From Corynebacterium tuberculostearicum (lineage in GTDB: Bacteria > Actinomycetota > Actinomycetes > Mycobacteriales > Mycobacteriaceae): 64,000 nt of DNA. The position numbers and the translations under genes are program-made. The notes below the pieces were generated by a model that was not told where the DNA came from, searched no databases, and worked only from the letters and a program-made list of their open reading frames with translations. The stretch covers positions 1,860,001 through 1,924,000 of the forward strand of contig NZ_CP065972.1 of assembly GCF_016127015.1 (NCBI RefSeq). The letters are read 5' to 3'. How positions within the stretch are numbered: the first letter of the stretch is position 1; every line of letters begins with the position of its first letter. Below, in pieces: positions 1-10,131 of this stretch.

Positions 1-7
1 TCTCCTT
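1..7 (-). promoter_or_regulatory. Ribosome binding site for a gene just outside the left edge (predicted porA)
   Basis: On the minus strand the window ends in AAGGAGA, a strong Shine-Dalgarno sequence about 22 bases past the porH stop. Nothing inside the window uses it, so a co-transcribed minus-strand gene should begin within about 10 bases beyond position 1. In C. glutamicum the gene after porH is the 45-residue channel former porA. That identity is inferred from gene order. Confidence 0.5.
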
Positions 8-28
8 AGAAAATTAGAGCTGGTTGAA

Positions 29-202
29 TTAGTTGGAGCTGAGAGCCGGAAGAGCTGCGTCAACTACCTCAAGGGAGGTCTTGAAAGAGTCGAAAGCATT
101 AGCAATGCCAGCCCAGTTGGACAGACCCTCGACAACCTTGTGCCAGCCTTCCCAGGTGTTAACGAAGTTGTCCAGGTGCATCTGGATGGTGGAGAGATCC
201 AT
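29..202 (-). CDS. porH: PorH-type mycomembrane channel-forming protein
   Basis: A 57-residue protein beginning MDLSTIQMHLDNF and ending LPALSSN, preceded by an AGGAG site 6 bases before the ATG. It has no signal peptide and reads as an acidic amphipathic helix with regularly spaced W, F, L and V. C. glutamicum PorH is also 57 residues long, starts MDLS, lacks a signal peptide and is encoded beside groEL2. There PorH and PorA together form the main cell-wall channel and are O-mycoloylated on Ser. The match of length, first four residues and location to groEL2 supports the call; the rest of the sequence is divergent, as is usual for this family. Its partner porA should follow just beyond the window edge. 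Confidence 0.75.
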   Translation of the reverse strand: MDLSTIQMHLDNFVNTWEGWHKVVEGLSNWAGIANAFDSFKTSLEVVDAALPALSSN

Positions 203-775
203 GTTTGAACTCCTAAAATAGATCCGAAGCTATCTTGCCCCGGAGGGGTTTGCAGTTTGCAGACACCCTCAGTGGGCGTCACAAGAGATATTTTGGCACA
301 AGTTTGAACGAAATCAAGTCAAATTTACATAGATACCCCAACACACAGGCAACTTGATAAGGATAAGCTTATGACTTATAGCAGTTATTAAAGACTTTTT
401 ACCTTAACCGAAAGTCTGCTGAACTGGGTTTTTACATCACACCTTGAATAGCTAGGCTAAATCAGACTTAACACTGTAACGTTTTCCGGTGTAACGAACG
501 GTAGATAGGTGCAAAATCCGCTCTCCGAGAGCGAAAAAATTTTTAACTCCCGCCCCTTCAGCTACCCCTATACGGGGCCAATGAGGCGCATGGTTTGCGT
601 GTTAAAAGCTGTGGCGGAGAATCGTGAGCCATACAGCGCGGTGAATTTCCCAAAAGCACTCCGATCTCCAGCTCCACTTGAAACCGGCTATGACGAGCAC
701 ATTCGGAAAGTTATCTCGTTAAGACGCAGCATTCGTATATCGCATCACTTAGGGAAAATGGTGCAGACACGCCGA
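203..775. other. Non-coding stretch between porH and groEL2
   Basis: About 570 bases with no convincing gene. The part at about 290-480 is AT-rich and probably holds the porH promoter with a long leader. A 96-codon plus-strand reading frame at 509-799 runs into the groEL2 terminator and lacks a ribosome site. A small C-rich hairpin lies near 237-249. C. glutamicum has one small gene at this place; I see no equivalent here. Confidence 0.4.
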
Positions 776-818
776 AGCGCCCCGTTTCATGCGCTCTAAA
801 GCACAGAAACGGGGCGCT
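776..818 (-). terminator. Terminator hairpin after groEL2
   Basis: Perfect 13-base inverted repeat, AGCGCCCCGTTTC at 776-788 and its complement at 806-818, around a 17-base loop, 53 bases past the groEL2 stop. There is no T-run on the minus strand, so termination could need Rho, or the hairpin may mainly protect the mRNA 3' end. Confidence 0.6.
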
Positions 819-870
819 CAAGTATCGCCAAGCCCGTTGTTACGGGTGGCCTATGGGCGGTTTGGAGTGT

Positions 871-2610
<1,740 letters not shown>

Positions 2611-2634
2611 TCAACCACAACGATGTAGATTTAT

Positions 2635-2661
2635 CTAGCACTCATACTGTGCGAGTGCTAA
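2635..2661 (-). promoter_or_regulatory. CIRCE operator (HrcA site) of groEL2
   Basis: The inverted repeat TAGCACTC-N9-GAGTGCTA(A) matches the CIRCE consensus TTAGCACTC-N9-GAGTGCTAA with one deviation at its left end. It lies about 118 bases upstream of the groEL2 start, where HrcA would block the promoter until heat shock. Confidence 0.93.
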
Positions 2662-2694
2662 CGACCATTCTGGCACTCTCCCACCGCGACTGCA

Positions 2695-2728
2695 AGAAAA
2701 AATGGCGCCCCCGCGAAGGGACGCCATT
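2695..2728 (-). terminator. Rho-independent terminator of the OPT transporter gene
   Basis: AATGGCG at 2701-2707 pairs with CGCCATT at 2722-2728. Read on the minus strand it is followed by six T, about 22 bases after the transporter stop codon. Confidence 0.8.
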
Positions 2729-2749
2729 ATATAAGGAATGGTTCAGAAA

Positions 2750-4720
2750 CTAGGAGCTCTTCACCGTGCGTTTGGTCCAGCGGTAGATGAACGTTAGCGC
2801 GATAATAAAGAGGACCACGCCCACCACGGTGGCGGAGGCTCCACCCTCAAAGATTTCCAGTGGGCTCTCGCCACCCGCGGCGGCGATGATTCCGGCGTTG
2901 ACCACGCCGAACAGGGACTCACCTACAATGAGGCCGGTGGCCAGGAGGGTACCCATACGCTTGGCAAACTCCGGGTGGGATTGCTTCGCGGCCCACTTGT
3001 CATAGAAGGTGCCCAAGATGGCACCGATGGGGATGACGATGGTCAGGGCGGCCGGTAGGTACATGCCCATGCCGGCAGCTAGCGGGGACAGCGAGTACTT
3101 ATCGGTGAACTTGCGCAGGAGCTCGTCAATAATAATAAGGACAGCGCCAATGGCCATACCGATGAAGATGAGGTTCCAATCCAACGAGCTATCGAAGATG
3201 CCGGAGGCAACGGAGGACATCAGGGCGGCCTGCGGGGCGGCCAAGGCGTCTTCGCCGGCGCCTTCCATACCTTGGAAGCCGAAGCCGTTGAGCATGACCT
3301 GCAGAATCGGCGGGATAACGAGAGAGCCGAAGACCACTCCGATAATGAGCGCTACCTGCTGCTTCCACGGAGTAGCTCCGACGAGCTGACCGGTCTTGAG
3401 GTCCTGCAGATTGTCATTGGAAATGGTGGCAATGCCAAAGACGATGGCCGCGGTGAAGAGCGTGTAGGCCACCAAAGACAAAGGATCCGCAGTGGTGCCG
3501 CGGGTGACGGCCGCGATGAGCAGCGAGGCAGCGAGCACGGCGATGATGCCGATGGAGGAAATTGGCGAGTTAGACGCACCAATCAGGCCGGCCATGTAGC
3601 CGCACACGGAGGCGATAATCAGGCCTACCAACAGGGTAAAGAGGACGGAAACGGTAATGAGCACGGCCATGTGGTCGTGAATATCAGTACCGCGCACAAA
3701 GTCCCACAACAGCAACGCGATAGGCACCATGAACGCCACGATGGTGGTGGCGACATAGGGGAAGGGAATATCGCGCTCGGTGACGTCCACGGCGGAACCG
3801 GACTTGCGCGCACGCGAGGAGGCTAGGGACTGGCGGATGCCCACAGCAATGGGAGCGGCAATCTTCAGCAGGGTCCATATGGCGGCGATGGCCATGGTGC
3901 CCACGCCGATGAAGCGGATGTCATCGGAAAAGGTGGTATCGACGACGTCGGCAAGCGCGGTGACCCCCGTAATATCGCCGGTGGTGAAAATGGGCAGCAA
4001 AATGAAGTAGGAAATCACCACGCCGACCAGCATGGCAATGCCTACCGGCAGGCCCACCAAGTGGCCGACGCCGATAAGGGCAGTAGAAAGGCTTGTACCC
4101 AGGGTGGTCGCGCCGGCGCCGAGCTTGAAATAGGCGGTGACCTCGGAGGCGGCGGCCTTCATTGCGGTCAGCAACGCCATTACGGCCGAGGTAATGCCAC
4201 CGGCGACGATGACGCGCAGGCCCTTGGCATTTTCTTCCTGGCTGGTGCCGGAAGTATTTTCATCGCCCACCTTGAGGACCTCGGCCGCAGCCACACCCTC
4301 CGGGTAGGGCAGATCGGAGCCGGTGACCAAAGCGCGGCGCAGCGGGATGGAATACATCACGCCCAGCACGCCGCCGATGATGCACACGCCGGCCGTCTGC
4401 AGGAAGCCAAAGCCCTGCCAGTACCCCACCATCACCAGGCCCGGGAGGACGAAGATGATGGCGGACAGGGTGCCCGCAGCAGAGGCGATGGTCTGCACGA
4501 TGTTGTTTTCTTTAATGTTGTGGCCCTTGAACCGGCGCAGCACCGCCATGGAAATCACGGCGGCCGGGATGGAGGTAGCAAAGGTCAAGCCCACCTTCAG
4601 GCCTAAGTACACGTTGGCAGCGGTGAAGATGAGGGTAATCAGGCCACCGATAATGATGCCGCGCAGAGTCAGCTCGGGCAAGGTGGCCTTGGAACCTGCG
4701 GCGGATGATGCGTTCGCCAT
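2750..4720 (-). CDS. OPT family oligopeptide transporter
   Basis: A 656-residue membrane protein with about 14 or more hydrophobic segments. It starts with a short polar leader, followed by ELTLRGIIIGGLITLIFTA and the typical OPT stretch ANVYLGLKVGLTFATSIPAAV. A further OPT hallmark is PYPEGVAAAEVL near residues 141-152, and the length is usual for bacterial members. The family imports oligopeptides, or in some members metal chelates, by proton coupling; the substrate cannot be read from the sequence. AAAGGA precedes the ATG. It is divergent from a cytosolic M20 dipeptidase, so peptide uptake followed by hydrolysis is a plausible joint role. The 11-mer motif GCTTGCCGACG lies inside at 3946-3956. 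Confidence 0.92.
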   Translation of the reverse strand: MANASSAAGSKATLPELTLRGIIIGGLITLIFTAANVYLGLKVGLTFATSIPAAVISMAVLRRFKGHNIKENNIVQTIASAAGTLSAIIFVLPGLVMVGYWQGFGFLQTAGVCIIGGVLGVMYSIPLRRALVTGSDLPYPEGVAAAEVLKVGDENTSGTSQEENAKGLRVIVAGGITSAVMALLTAMKAAASEVTAYFKLGAGATTLGTSLSTALIGVGHLVGLPVGIAMLVGVVISYFILLPIFTTGDITGVTALADVVDTTFSDDIRFIGVGTMAIAAIWTLLKIAAPIAVGIRQSLASSRARKSGSAVDVTERDIPFPYVATTIVAFMVPIALLLWDFVRGTDIHDHMAVLITVSVLFTLLVGLIIASVCGYMAGLIGASNSPISSIGIIAVLAASLLIAAVTRGTTADPLSLVAYTLFTAAIVFGIATISNDNLQDLKTGQLVGATPWKQQVALIIGVVFGSLVIPPILQVMLNGFGFQGMEGAGEDALAAPQAALMSSVASGIFDSSLDWNLIFIGMAIGAVLIIIDELLRKFTDKYSLSPLAAGMGMYLPAALTIVIPIGAILGTFYDKWAAKQSHPEFAKRMGTLLATGLIVGESLFGVVNAGIIAAAGGESPLEIFEGGASATVVGVVLFIIALTFIYRWTKRTVKSS

Positions 4721-4948
4721 GCCAGGTCCTTTCTATTCTCGGCTATGAAAGTTTCTCGTTTCACCCTGCGTAGCAAACCGCGGCCTGCCACGTCCGTTTC
4801 TGTCTGTTTGGCGCCGGTTTCTTCCCGGAATAGGGTCCGAACGGACAAAATCCGCACAGGGTGGAATGAAAAAATTTTAGTTCACCACCCCAGTGTTTTC
4901 CTATTCCGGTTGCTCTATAGCTTGGGGCGGGCGGGTACCGTAGAGAAC

Positions 4949-6316
4949 ATGACTGCACTTAATGAAAGCATTCGCAATGATCGCGAGACCATTTTCCGCC
5001 AGCTCAGCGAGCTCGTGGCCTTTAATTCCGTCCATGACGAGGAAGGTTTGGAGGACCAGACCAAGGGCGCAAGCCAGTGGGTTAAGTCCGCACTGGAAGA
5101 AGCCGGAGTGAGCGTGGAAACCATCACCACGGCCGATGGCTCCACCGCCATCTTGGGCGAGCGCAAGGGCGATGAAGGTGCCAAGACGGTGCTGCTCTAC
5201 TCCCACTATGACGTGGTGCCGGCCGGCAACCGCGAGGCTTGGGAATCCGATCCGTTCACCCTTACCGAGCGCGAGGCTGCCGATGGCTCCACCCGCTGGT
5301 ATGGCCGCGGCGCTGCCGACTGCAAGGGCAATGTGGCCATGCACTTGGCCGCTCTGCGCGCGGTGGACAATAACGGCGGCACCAAGGTAAACCTGAAATA
5401 CCTCATCGAGGGCTCCGAGGAGCGCGGCGGCGAGGGCTTGTCCCAGCTCATCAAGGACCGCCCGGAGCTTTTTGCTGCCGACGCCATCCTCATCGCCGAT
5501 GCGGGCAACGCCGCCGTGGGCCAGCCGACCTTGACCACGTCCCTGCGCGGCGGCGCGCAGATTGGCGTCCAGGTCGATACCTTGGCTTCCGCCGTGCACT
5601 CCGGCCAGTTTGGCGGCGCGGCACCGGATGCCGCCAAGGCGCTGATGCGCGCCATCGACTCCCTGTCCGATGAGTACGGCCGCACCGTTATCGACGGCGT
5701 GGATACCACCGCCGAGTGGTCCGGCCAGGAGTACCCGGCCGAGGCCTTCCGCGCCGACGCGCAGCTGCTGGAGGGCACCAAGATCATGGGCGAAGACGAC
5801 CCGGCCGGTGCCACCCCGGTGGCCAACATGGTCTGGTCCCGCCCGGCCATTACCGTGACCGGCTTTACTTCGACCCCTGTGTCTGAGGCCGTCAACGCCG
5901 TGCCCGCCACTTCTTCCGCGCAGCTCAACTTGCGCGTTCCGGCCGGTGCCGATGCCGCCGCGATTGCCGACGCCGTCTGTGATCACCTCCGCGCCCACAC
6001 CCCATGGGGCGCCCATGTTAAGGCCGAGGTGCTGGAATCCAACGCCGGCTTTGCCACCGATCCTGAAAAGCCAGCCGCTGCCCTGCTGGGCGAGTGCCTG
6101 TCTGAGGCTTATGGCAAGGAAACGGCCGCACAGGGCATGGGCGGCTCCATTCCGCTGACCACGGAGCTGCAGGAAGCTCACCCCAACGCGGAGATCGCTC
6201 TCTACGGCGTGGAGGAGCCAAAGTGCACCATCCATTCCGCCAATGAGTCCGTCGACCCCACCGAGATCGAAAACATCGCCGCCGCGGAAGCACTCTTCTT
6301 GCAGCGCTATTCCTAA
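4949..6316 (+). CDS. M20 family dipeptidase (metallopeptidase)
   Basis: A 455-residue cytosolic zinc peptidase of the M20/M25/M40 clan. It carries YSHYDVVPAG with the first metal His, then GRGAADCKGN with the bridging Asp, then EGSEERGGEG with the catalytic and metal Glu pair. It ends with the C-terminal catalytic half around CTIHSANESVDP with the last metal His. The start at MTALNESIRND is chosen because the upstream in-frame extension to 4745 is Arg/Pro-rich, unlike the family, and overlaps the promoter region shared with the divergent OPT gene. It probably cleaves dipeptides to amino acids; specificity is unknown. Confidence 0.9.
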   Translation: MTALNESIRNDRETIFRQLSELVAFNSVHDEEGLEDQTKGASQWVKSALEEAGVSVETITTADGSTAILGERKGDEGAKTVLLYSHYDVVPAGNREAWESDPFTLTEREAADGSTRWYGRGAADCKGNVAMHLAALRAVDNNGGTKVNLKYLIEGSEERGGEGLSQLIKDRPELFAADAILIADAGNAAVGQPTLTTSLRGGAQIGVQVDTLASAVHSGQFGGAAPDAAKALMRAIDSLSDEYGRTVIDGVDTTAEWSGQEYPAEAFRADAQLLEGTKIMGEDDPAGATPVANMVWSRPAITVTGFTSTPVSEAVNAVPATSSAQLNLRVPAGADAAAIADAVCDHLRAHTPWGAHVKAEVLESNAGFATDPEKPAAALLGECLSEAYGKETAAQGMGGSIPLTTELQEAHPNAEIALYGVEEPKCTIHSANESVDPTEIENIAAAEALFLQRYS

Positions 6317-6373
6317 GGCTTGCGCCCCCCTAGCCCAGCCTGGGCCCTACCTACCGCCGCGGCACTGCGGCGT

Positions 6374-6404
6374 ACCCCGTTCCCCAAGGAGCGGGGTTTC
6401 TTTA
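6374..6404 (+). terminator. Rho-independent terminator of the dipeptidase gene
   Basis: CCCCGTTCC and GGAGCGGGG form a nine-pair stem with a CCAA loop (one G-T pair), followed by TTTCTTT. It lies about 60 bases past the dipeptidase stop. Confidence 0.8.
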
Positions 6405-6648
6405 TGCCGCAAAACAGCAGCATATAATCACAGTGCCAAAAATAATTCTTTCCAAGCCGTAGAAAAGCCGGTAAAATGGCAAAAGTTGGCCCCGCGCTCG
6501 GCCATGTTGCTTGCACTATGCCACCGCGGCGTACTCAGCGGCGTGCGGCTCGTGAATGTTCTCGTCCCTCATTAGTTGTGATGCTCGTGGTATTCGCGGC
6601 AGCGGGGCAAGAGAACGTGACACAACCAAAAGGAGCGCAGTAACCAAC

Positions 6649-9630
6649 GTGCTAATACTCCTGGGTACTCTCATCGCCGCCACCCTGGTAGCACCGCTGC
6701 TCATCATGCGAATGGGTCGCCCGGCATTTGGAATTTTGGCCTTAGTCCCCGGCGCAGGCTTTGTGTGGACGCTCATGCACTTTCTGCGCGGCACCTTCGC
6801 AGACGGTGGCGCAGTTGAGCACACTGTGGAATGGATGCCGTCCGCGAACTTAAGTTTTGACCTCCGCTTAGACGGACTAGGCGCGCTATTCAGCCTCATC
6901 ATCTTGGGCATGGGCGCGTTGGTATTGGTCTACTGCTGGGGCTATTTCGACGGCACGCGGCGCCGCTTGGCCATGTTCGCGGCGCAAATGGTGGGCTTTG
7001 CCACCGCCATGTTTGGTCTAGTGGCCGCGGACAATTTCCTGCTTATGTACGTGTTCTGGGAGATTACCTCCCTGCTGTCTTACCTCTTGGTTAGCTACTA
7101 TGCGGAACGAGCCTCCTCCCGCCGCGCGGCACAGCAGGCGCTGATGGTCACCGCTCTGGGCGGGCTAACCATGCTCATGGGCATTATCTTGCTCGGACGG
7201 CAAACTGGGGCGTGGACCTTTAGTGATATCTCCGCCTATGAGAACTTTGCGCAGACGCCCTATGTCACGGTGGCCATCGTGCTCATCTTGGCGGGCGCAC
7301 TGACAAAGTCTGCAATTGCACCGGCGCACTTTTGGCTCCCCGGCGCGATGGCGGCACCGACTCCAGTCTCCGCTTATCTCCACTCCGCCGCGATGGTCAA
7401 GGCCGGCATCTACCTAATCGGGCGCCTGGCGCCCTCAATGTATGAGGTGGCCACCTGGCACGTGGTGGTTATCTCCCTAGGCGTATTTACCATGCTGCTC
7501 GGCGGCTGGATGGCGCTCAAGCAGCGCGACCTGAAGCTGATTTTGGCTTATGGCACCGTCTCCCAGCTAGGGTTTATCACCTCCATCATGGCCGTAGGCT
7601 CGCGGGAAGCCATGCAGGCCGGTCTCGCGCTGACCTTTGCACACTCGCTATTTAAGGCGGCGCTTTTTATGGTCGTCGGCGCTATCGATCACTGCTCAGG
7701 CACAAGGGATATCACCAAGCTATCCGGATTGGGGCGCAAAGAACCATTCCTCTTCGGCATTGCGATCATTTCCGGGTTCTCCATGGCCGGCGTCCCACCT
7801 CTATTTGGCTTCGTGGCCAAAGAGGCCGTGCTGGAAGCCACCATGCACGAGGAGCTCTTGGTCGGCATGCCACGCAATATGATGCTTGTGGCCTATGTCC
7901 TCGGTTCTATCCTCACGATGGCCTATACGCTGCGCTTTTTGTGGGGTGCCTTTGCCACCAAGAAGGAGGTCAATGGAACGGAGCCGGCAGAGGCCGTCGC
8001 CAAGATGCATCCCGTAACTATGGGATTATGGCTCTCTCCTGCCCTGCTCACTGCCCTAACCGTGGCACTTGGTGTGTTCCCCAAGCCCCTATCGGCCGCC
8101 TTTGACCAGCATCTCGACTCCACCTTCGCCCCGAAGGAGCATAGCGAACTGGCCCTGTGGCATGGACTTACGGTGGCACTCGGCCTCTCCGCACTCATTA
8201 TCGTGGGCGGTATTATTATGCACTGGCAACGCCAGGTCCTGGTCAAGTGGCAATTCGCCTATCCTGCGCTGGGCAATGCGGATGATGCCTATGATTCGGT
8301 CATCGCTCTTTTGCGTCAGCTCTCGCTGCGCACGACGGCAACCACGCAGCGCGGCTCCCTGCAGCTGAACTTGACGGTTATCTTTGCCACATTGATGCTG
8401 CTGCCACTGGCTATGATCATCAAGGGCGATCTCACCGATATCCGCATGATTGTGGCGGAAAATCCTTGGCAGATCGTCGCCGCCTTCATCATCATGGTGG
8501 CCGCCGTAGCCGCCACGGTCACCGATAATCGTTTATCAGCCGTGATCATCGTCGGGGTGACTGGCTATACCCTCGCCTTCATCTTCGCTCTGCACGGTGC
8601 GCCGGACTTGGCGCTGACGCAGCTGCTGACTGAGACCATCGTGATGGTTCTTTTCATGCTGGTTCTGCGCCGCATGCCGGCCTCCACCGAGTGGAAGCAG
8701 GACCCCAAGATGGGGCGCCTGCGCGCGTGGCTTTCCGTGGGCACGGGCCTTACCGTCACCGTGGTGGCGATGTTTGCTATTAACGCACGTCAGTCTAAGC
8801 CCATCTCCGAGTTCATGCCGGATCTGGCCAAAGAGATTGGACACGGCGCCAATGCTGTCAACGTCTTGCTAGTGGACTTGCGCGCCTGGGATACCTTTGG
8901 CGAAATCACGGTGATCATCATCGCCGCACTGGGCGTGGTTTCTCTGATTTATCGCACCCAATCCTTCGGCCGCGAAAGCCGCCGTCCCACCCTGCGGGTT
9001 ACCGGCCGGCGGTGGCTGGCCGCCGGGGTGGAATCAGAGCAAGCGCTCAACCGCTCGCTGATGATCGATGTCTCCACGCGCGTGCTCTTTCCGTCCATGG
9101 TCGCACTGTCCTTCTACTTCTTCTTCGCCGGCCACAATGCCCCTGGCGGCGGCTTTGCCGGCGGCCTCGTCGCAGCGCTAGCGCTCATCTTGCGCTACCT
9201 GGCTGGTGGGCGCGCAGAGCTGGAAGAAACCCTGCCTATTGATGCCGGCCGCACCATGGGCACCGGTCTCTTGCTGTCCGCACTGGCCACGGTGACCCCG
9301 ATGTTCTTTGGACACCCGCCACTTACCAGCGGATACACCTCGCCGGAGATTCCGCTCATCGGCAAGGTTTCACTGCCTTCAGCGTTGGTCTTTGACGCAG
9401 GTGTCTACCTCATCGTCGTGGGGCTCACGCTCTACATCCTGAATTCCTTGGGCGCCAAGCTGGATGAGGAAGAGGATATGCGTAAGCAACGTGCCCGCGA
9501 TCGCGCCCGCTCGCTGGCCCGGCAGCAACGCCAACGCACCGCCAAGCAAAAGGCGCAACGGGCCCAGCGCAAGGAAAAGAAACGAGCCGCTACAGCAAGC
9601 ACAACCGCCACCACAGGGAAGGAGAAATAA
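6649..9630 (+). CDS. mrpA: Mrp Na+/H+ antiporter subunits A and B fused
   Basis: About 993 residues. The first 500 or so form the NuoL/MrpA proton-channel fold, with SYYAERASSRRAAQQ, SAIAPAHFWLPGAM and AYLHSAAMVKAGIY. After a DUF4040-like middle part comes a full MrpB unit from about residue 800: MIDVSTRVLFPSMVAL followed by GHNAPGGGFAGGL. The protein ends in a very basic tail (about 45 residues rich in R, K, Q and A) facing the cytoplasm. The start is uncertain. GTG at 6649 follows AAGGAG with a long 13-base spacing; an upstream in-frame ATG at 6556 would add 31 residues that do not look like this family. It is the first gene of a tight six-gene operon that exports Na+ in exchange for H+. 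Confidence 0.93.
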   Translation: MLILLGTLIAATLVAPLLIMRMGRPAFGILALVPGAGFVWTLMHFLRGTFADGGAVEHTVEWMPSANLSFDLRLDGLGALFSLIILGMGALVLVYCWGYFDGTRRRLAMFAAQMVGFATAMFGLVAADNFLLMYVFWEITSLLSYLLVSYYAERASSRRAAQQALMVTALGGLTMLMGIILLGRQTGAWTFSDISAYENFAQTPYVTVAIVLILAGALTKSAIAPAHFWLPGAMAAPTPVSAYLHSAAMVKAGIYLIGRLAPSMYEVATWHVVVISLGVFTMLLGGWMALKQRDLKLILAYGTVSQLGFITSIMAVGSREAMQAGLALTFAHSLFKAALFMVVGAIDHCSGTRDITKLSGLGRKEPFLFGIAIISGFSMAGVPPLFGFVAKEAVLEATMHEELLVGMPRNMMLVAYVLGSILTMAYTLRFLWGAFATKKEVNGTEPAEAVAKMHPVTMGLWLSPALLTALTVALGVFPKPLSAAFDQHLDSTFAPKEHSELALWHGLTVALGLSALIIVGGIIMHWQRQVLVKWQFAYPALGNADDAYDSVIALLRQLSLRTTATTQRGSLQLNLTVIFATLMLLPLAMIIKGDLTDIRMIVAENPWQIVAAFIIMVAAVAATVTDNRLSAVIIVGVTGYTLAFIFALHGAPDLALTQLLTETIVMVLFMLVLRRMPASTEWKQDPKMGRLRAWLSVGTGLTVTVVAMFAINARQSKPISEFMPDLAKEIGHGANAVNVLLVDLRAWDTFGEITVIIIAALGVVSLIYRTQSFGRESRRPTLRVTGRRWLAAGVESEQALNRSLMIDVSTRVLFPSMVALSFYFFFAGHNAPGGGFAGGLVAALALILRYLAGGRAELEETLPIDAGRTMGTGLLLSALATVTPMFFGHPPLTSGYTSPEIPLIGKVSLPSALVFDAGVYLIVVGLTLYILNSLGAKLDEEEDMRKQRARDRARSLARQQRQRTAKQKAQRAQRKEKKRAATASTTATTGKEK

Positions 9631-10131
9631 ATGGAAGCCAACCTCTTCCTCCTCTTGGCCGCCGGTGTGCTTGTAGCCGCGGGCGTCTACCTACTCCTGG
9701 ACCGTGCCATGACCAAAATGCTGCTTGGACTGTTGCTTTTGGGCAATGGCGCCAACCTCTTCTTGCTGCAGTCCGGCGGTTCGGCCGGTTCCCCGCCTAT
9801 CGATGGCCGCGAGTCGGAGCCTTACGGCGCCGAGATTGCGGATCCACTGGCGCAGGCAATGATTCTGACCGCCATCGTCATTTCCATGGCGTTGACGGCT
9901 TTCATCCTCACCTTGGCATACCGGCAGTACCGCTACCGTACAGACGATGTCATTGAAGATGACGCGGAAGATACCGCAATTGCCGCCAAGGCCGCACGCC
10001 CCGGCAATGCGGCCGCCAGCCCGGACCACGATGCGTCCAATGATCCGACTACGGGCCGCGCCACCAAGCAAGGTGATAATTTCGGCCCCGCATCTTTCGA
10101 GGAACCAGTAAAGGGAGCCCACGATGAGTGA
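9631..10131 (+). CDS. mrpC: Mrp Na+/H+ antiporter subunit C
   Basis: A 166-residue NuoK-like protein with three membrane helices in the first ~110 residues, including YLLLDRAMTKMLLGLLLLGNG and ADPLAQAMILTAIVISMAL. A hydrophilic tail of about 50 residues, rich in A, D and T, follows and is absent from most MrpC proteins. The ATG directly follows the mrpA stop codon, and its 3' end overlaps mrpD by 8 bases, which suggests coupled translation. Confidence 0.93.
   Translation: MEANLFLLLAAGVLVAAGVYLLLDRAMTKMLLGLLLLGNGANLFLLQSGGSAGSPPIDGRESEPYGAEIADPLAQAMILTAIVISMALTAFILTLAYRQYRYRTDDVIEDDAEDTAIAAKAARPGNAAASPDHDASNDPTTGRATKQGDNFGPASFEEPVKGAHDE

Noticed and set aside
509..799. A 96-codon frame between porH and groEL2
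   Set aside because: No ribosome site, no recognisable composition, and it runs into the groEL2 terminator hairpin.
4901..6235. A 444-codon minus-strand frame over the dipeptidase gene
   Set aside because: It mirrors the GC-rich third codon positions of a gene with clear M20 motifs.
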